Shown piece by piece: positions 62,893-64,000 of a DNA stretch of 64,000 nt. This stretch comes from Epiperipatus broadwayi (lineage: Eukaryota > Onychophora > Udeonychophora > Euonychophora > Peripatidae). The translations under genes were made by a program, and so were the position numbers. The notes under the pieces are model-generated. The model made no database searches. It saw only the letters and a program-made list of their open reading frames with translations, and had not been told where the DNA came from. Each line of letters starts with the position of its first letter. The stretch's first letter is position 1. Location of the stretch: contig JAQFVV010012507.1 in assembly GCA_028023455.1 (NCBI GenBank), positions 3,332,901 to 3,396,900 on the forward strand, in the 5' to 3' direction.

Positions 62893-64000
62893 ATGTTTTT
62901 ACAGTGTAAATTTGTGAATAAATTTAATTCTTTAGCAAAGAAACAAAATGTAATAATTTATAATGAAGTACAAGATAATTTTGTGAATTTATCAAATGAA
63001 AATTTGTCAATGGAATTTAAATCTTTGTTGGAATACGGTCCTGGATTTGTTGGTGGTGATTGGAGGGATCCAAATATGGAGATTATTGCAGATATTGAGA
63101 CAGCATATGAGTTTTCAGAAAAGAAGGAGATGGTGATTAAGCAGGTTGCTCCATTGTTAAAAGATCGTTATGATAATCTTGCAGAGGATAAGAAGTGGTA
63201 TAGAACGATTAGTAATTTCAGAGTGTTGCTGAAGCATAAAAATATTATTTGTGCAAAAGAAGATAAAGGCAATAGATTTGTGTTGATGGATGGACATATA
63301 TAGAAAGGAAAAATTTCTCAGCAAATTGTTAAATTGAACTTTGAAAAAGTTGAGAATTATAAATTAAAAGTGTATAAGGACAAGTCTGTTTGCAATGTTT
63401 TGCAACTGTATGTTGGTAAAATATTTAGGAGAGATGAATATTTGAGGATTTATCCATCAGCTGCAATTGTTCCACGTTTGTTTGCAAATGTTAAAGTTCA
63501 TAAGGAGAATGTTCCTTTAAGATTGATGATGGATTTTGGGGGTTGTTATTATCAGAAAGCATCGCAAGTGGTTGCAAAATGGTTACAAGATTTGGTGGGT
63601 TTTGGCCAATATACAATTAATTCTACATTTCAATTTGTTCAGATTTTGGAGTCTGCCAAGGTGTTTGATGATGGTTATATGGCCTCATTGGATGTATGCG
63701 AGTTGTATGGATCAGTGGACCGTAATAAATCGATAAGTGTAATTAATAAACTTTTGATGGATTGTAATGTAGACTCTTGTAAAGCCAGATTTATTATGGA
63801 TGTGTTGGAATGGATTAATGGGGATATTACTGCAAGATATGGAAAGGATCATTATCAAATGAAAAATGGTTGGCCAATGGGGTTAGCAGTGAGTGGTATT
63901 GTGTGTAGTTTATATGTTTCAGAAATTGAAAAACATATTGTGGAGCCATTTATAAGGAGTTATGATTTAATATATAGAAGATATGTGGATGATGTTTTTG
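62893..64000 (+). pseudogene. Penelope-like element reverse transcriptase, one in-frame stop, runs off the window
   Basis: One frame runs from 62893 to the window end, broken only by TAG at 63301-63303. The N-terminal part has SLLEYGPGFVGG, typical of the region before the polymerase in Penelope-like proteins. NVKVHKENVPLR (about 63487) matches the PKxHK...PLR motif. ASLDVCELYGSVD (about 63682) is motif A with the catalytic Asp. NGWPMGLAVSGIVCSLY (about 63868) matches the G.PMG...S...A..Y motif. YRRYVDDVF (about 63973) carries the catalytic YVDD at 63982-63993. Except for the stop, the catalytic residues are intact, so this copy is recent or the stop is a single late change. The expected thumb and GIY-YIG domain lie beyond the window. 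Confidence 0.85.

Overview
The window looks like AT-rich, gene-poor nuclear DNA from an animal. The evidence is several kinds of animal-type transposon debris: a Penelope-like element, a LINE with endonuclease and reverse transcriptase parts, pogo/Tigger and hAT transposase remnants, LTR elements and tRNA-derived SINE heads. Very long (TA)n and (ATT)n arrays run through it. I see no convincing host protein-coding gene, and I cannot name the species. A lophotrochozoan or other invertebrate is only a guess. Identities quoted are estimates by eye.

Layout. 1-7761 is an LTR retrotransposon with about 1.28 kb LTRs (left one cut by the window edge), a lysine-tRNA-like primer binding site, a decayed gag and no pol. 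Inside it, at 5033-5319, lie a second polypurine tract and a different LTR-like sequence that recurs on the minus strand at 53150-53437. 10721-10923 is a hairpin element (family B). 11595-14877 is a 2.6 kb noncoding repeat (family D) bracketed by inverted 257 bp segments; a second D copy lies at 46853-49860. 16820-18000 is a pogo-like DNA transposon with a transposase remnant and a nested MITE, inserted next to or within another repeat (family F). 18345-19500 and 44626-45830 carry two diverged LTR-like sequences with matching TATA boxes. 22675-22882, 24873-25175 and 29372-29793 hold further MITE or hairpin elements. 29793-30006, 36003-36151 and 37001-37356 are long trinucleotide arrays. 38517-39760 (minus) is a hAT transposase pseudogene. 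42642-43480 resembles a pogo/Tigger-type nonautonomous element. 53490-56997 is a 3.5 kb block with TGTAACC...GGTTACA ends set in (TA)n. 59715-61080 is a decayed LINE, followed by a tRNA-Gly-like sequence. 61940-64000 holds a head-to-head pair of Penelope-like sequences: a GIY-YIG endonuclease on minus and a reverse transcriptase on plus, running off the window.

The most unusual item is family B. It has long, nearly perfect hairpin arms and an asymmetric tail shared by three copies. At two loci it is flanked by imperfect 14 bp target-site duplications, which suggests retroposition rather than DNA transposition. A second pattern is that many long (TA)n tracts end exactly at TTGTRNC-type element termini.
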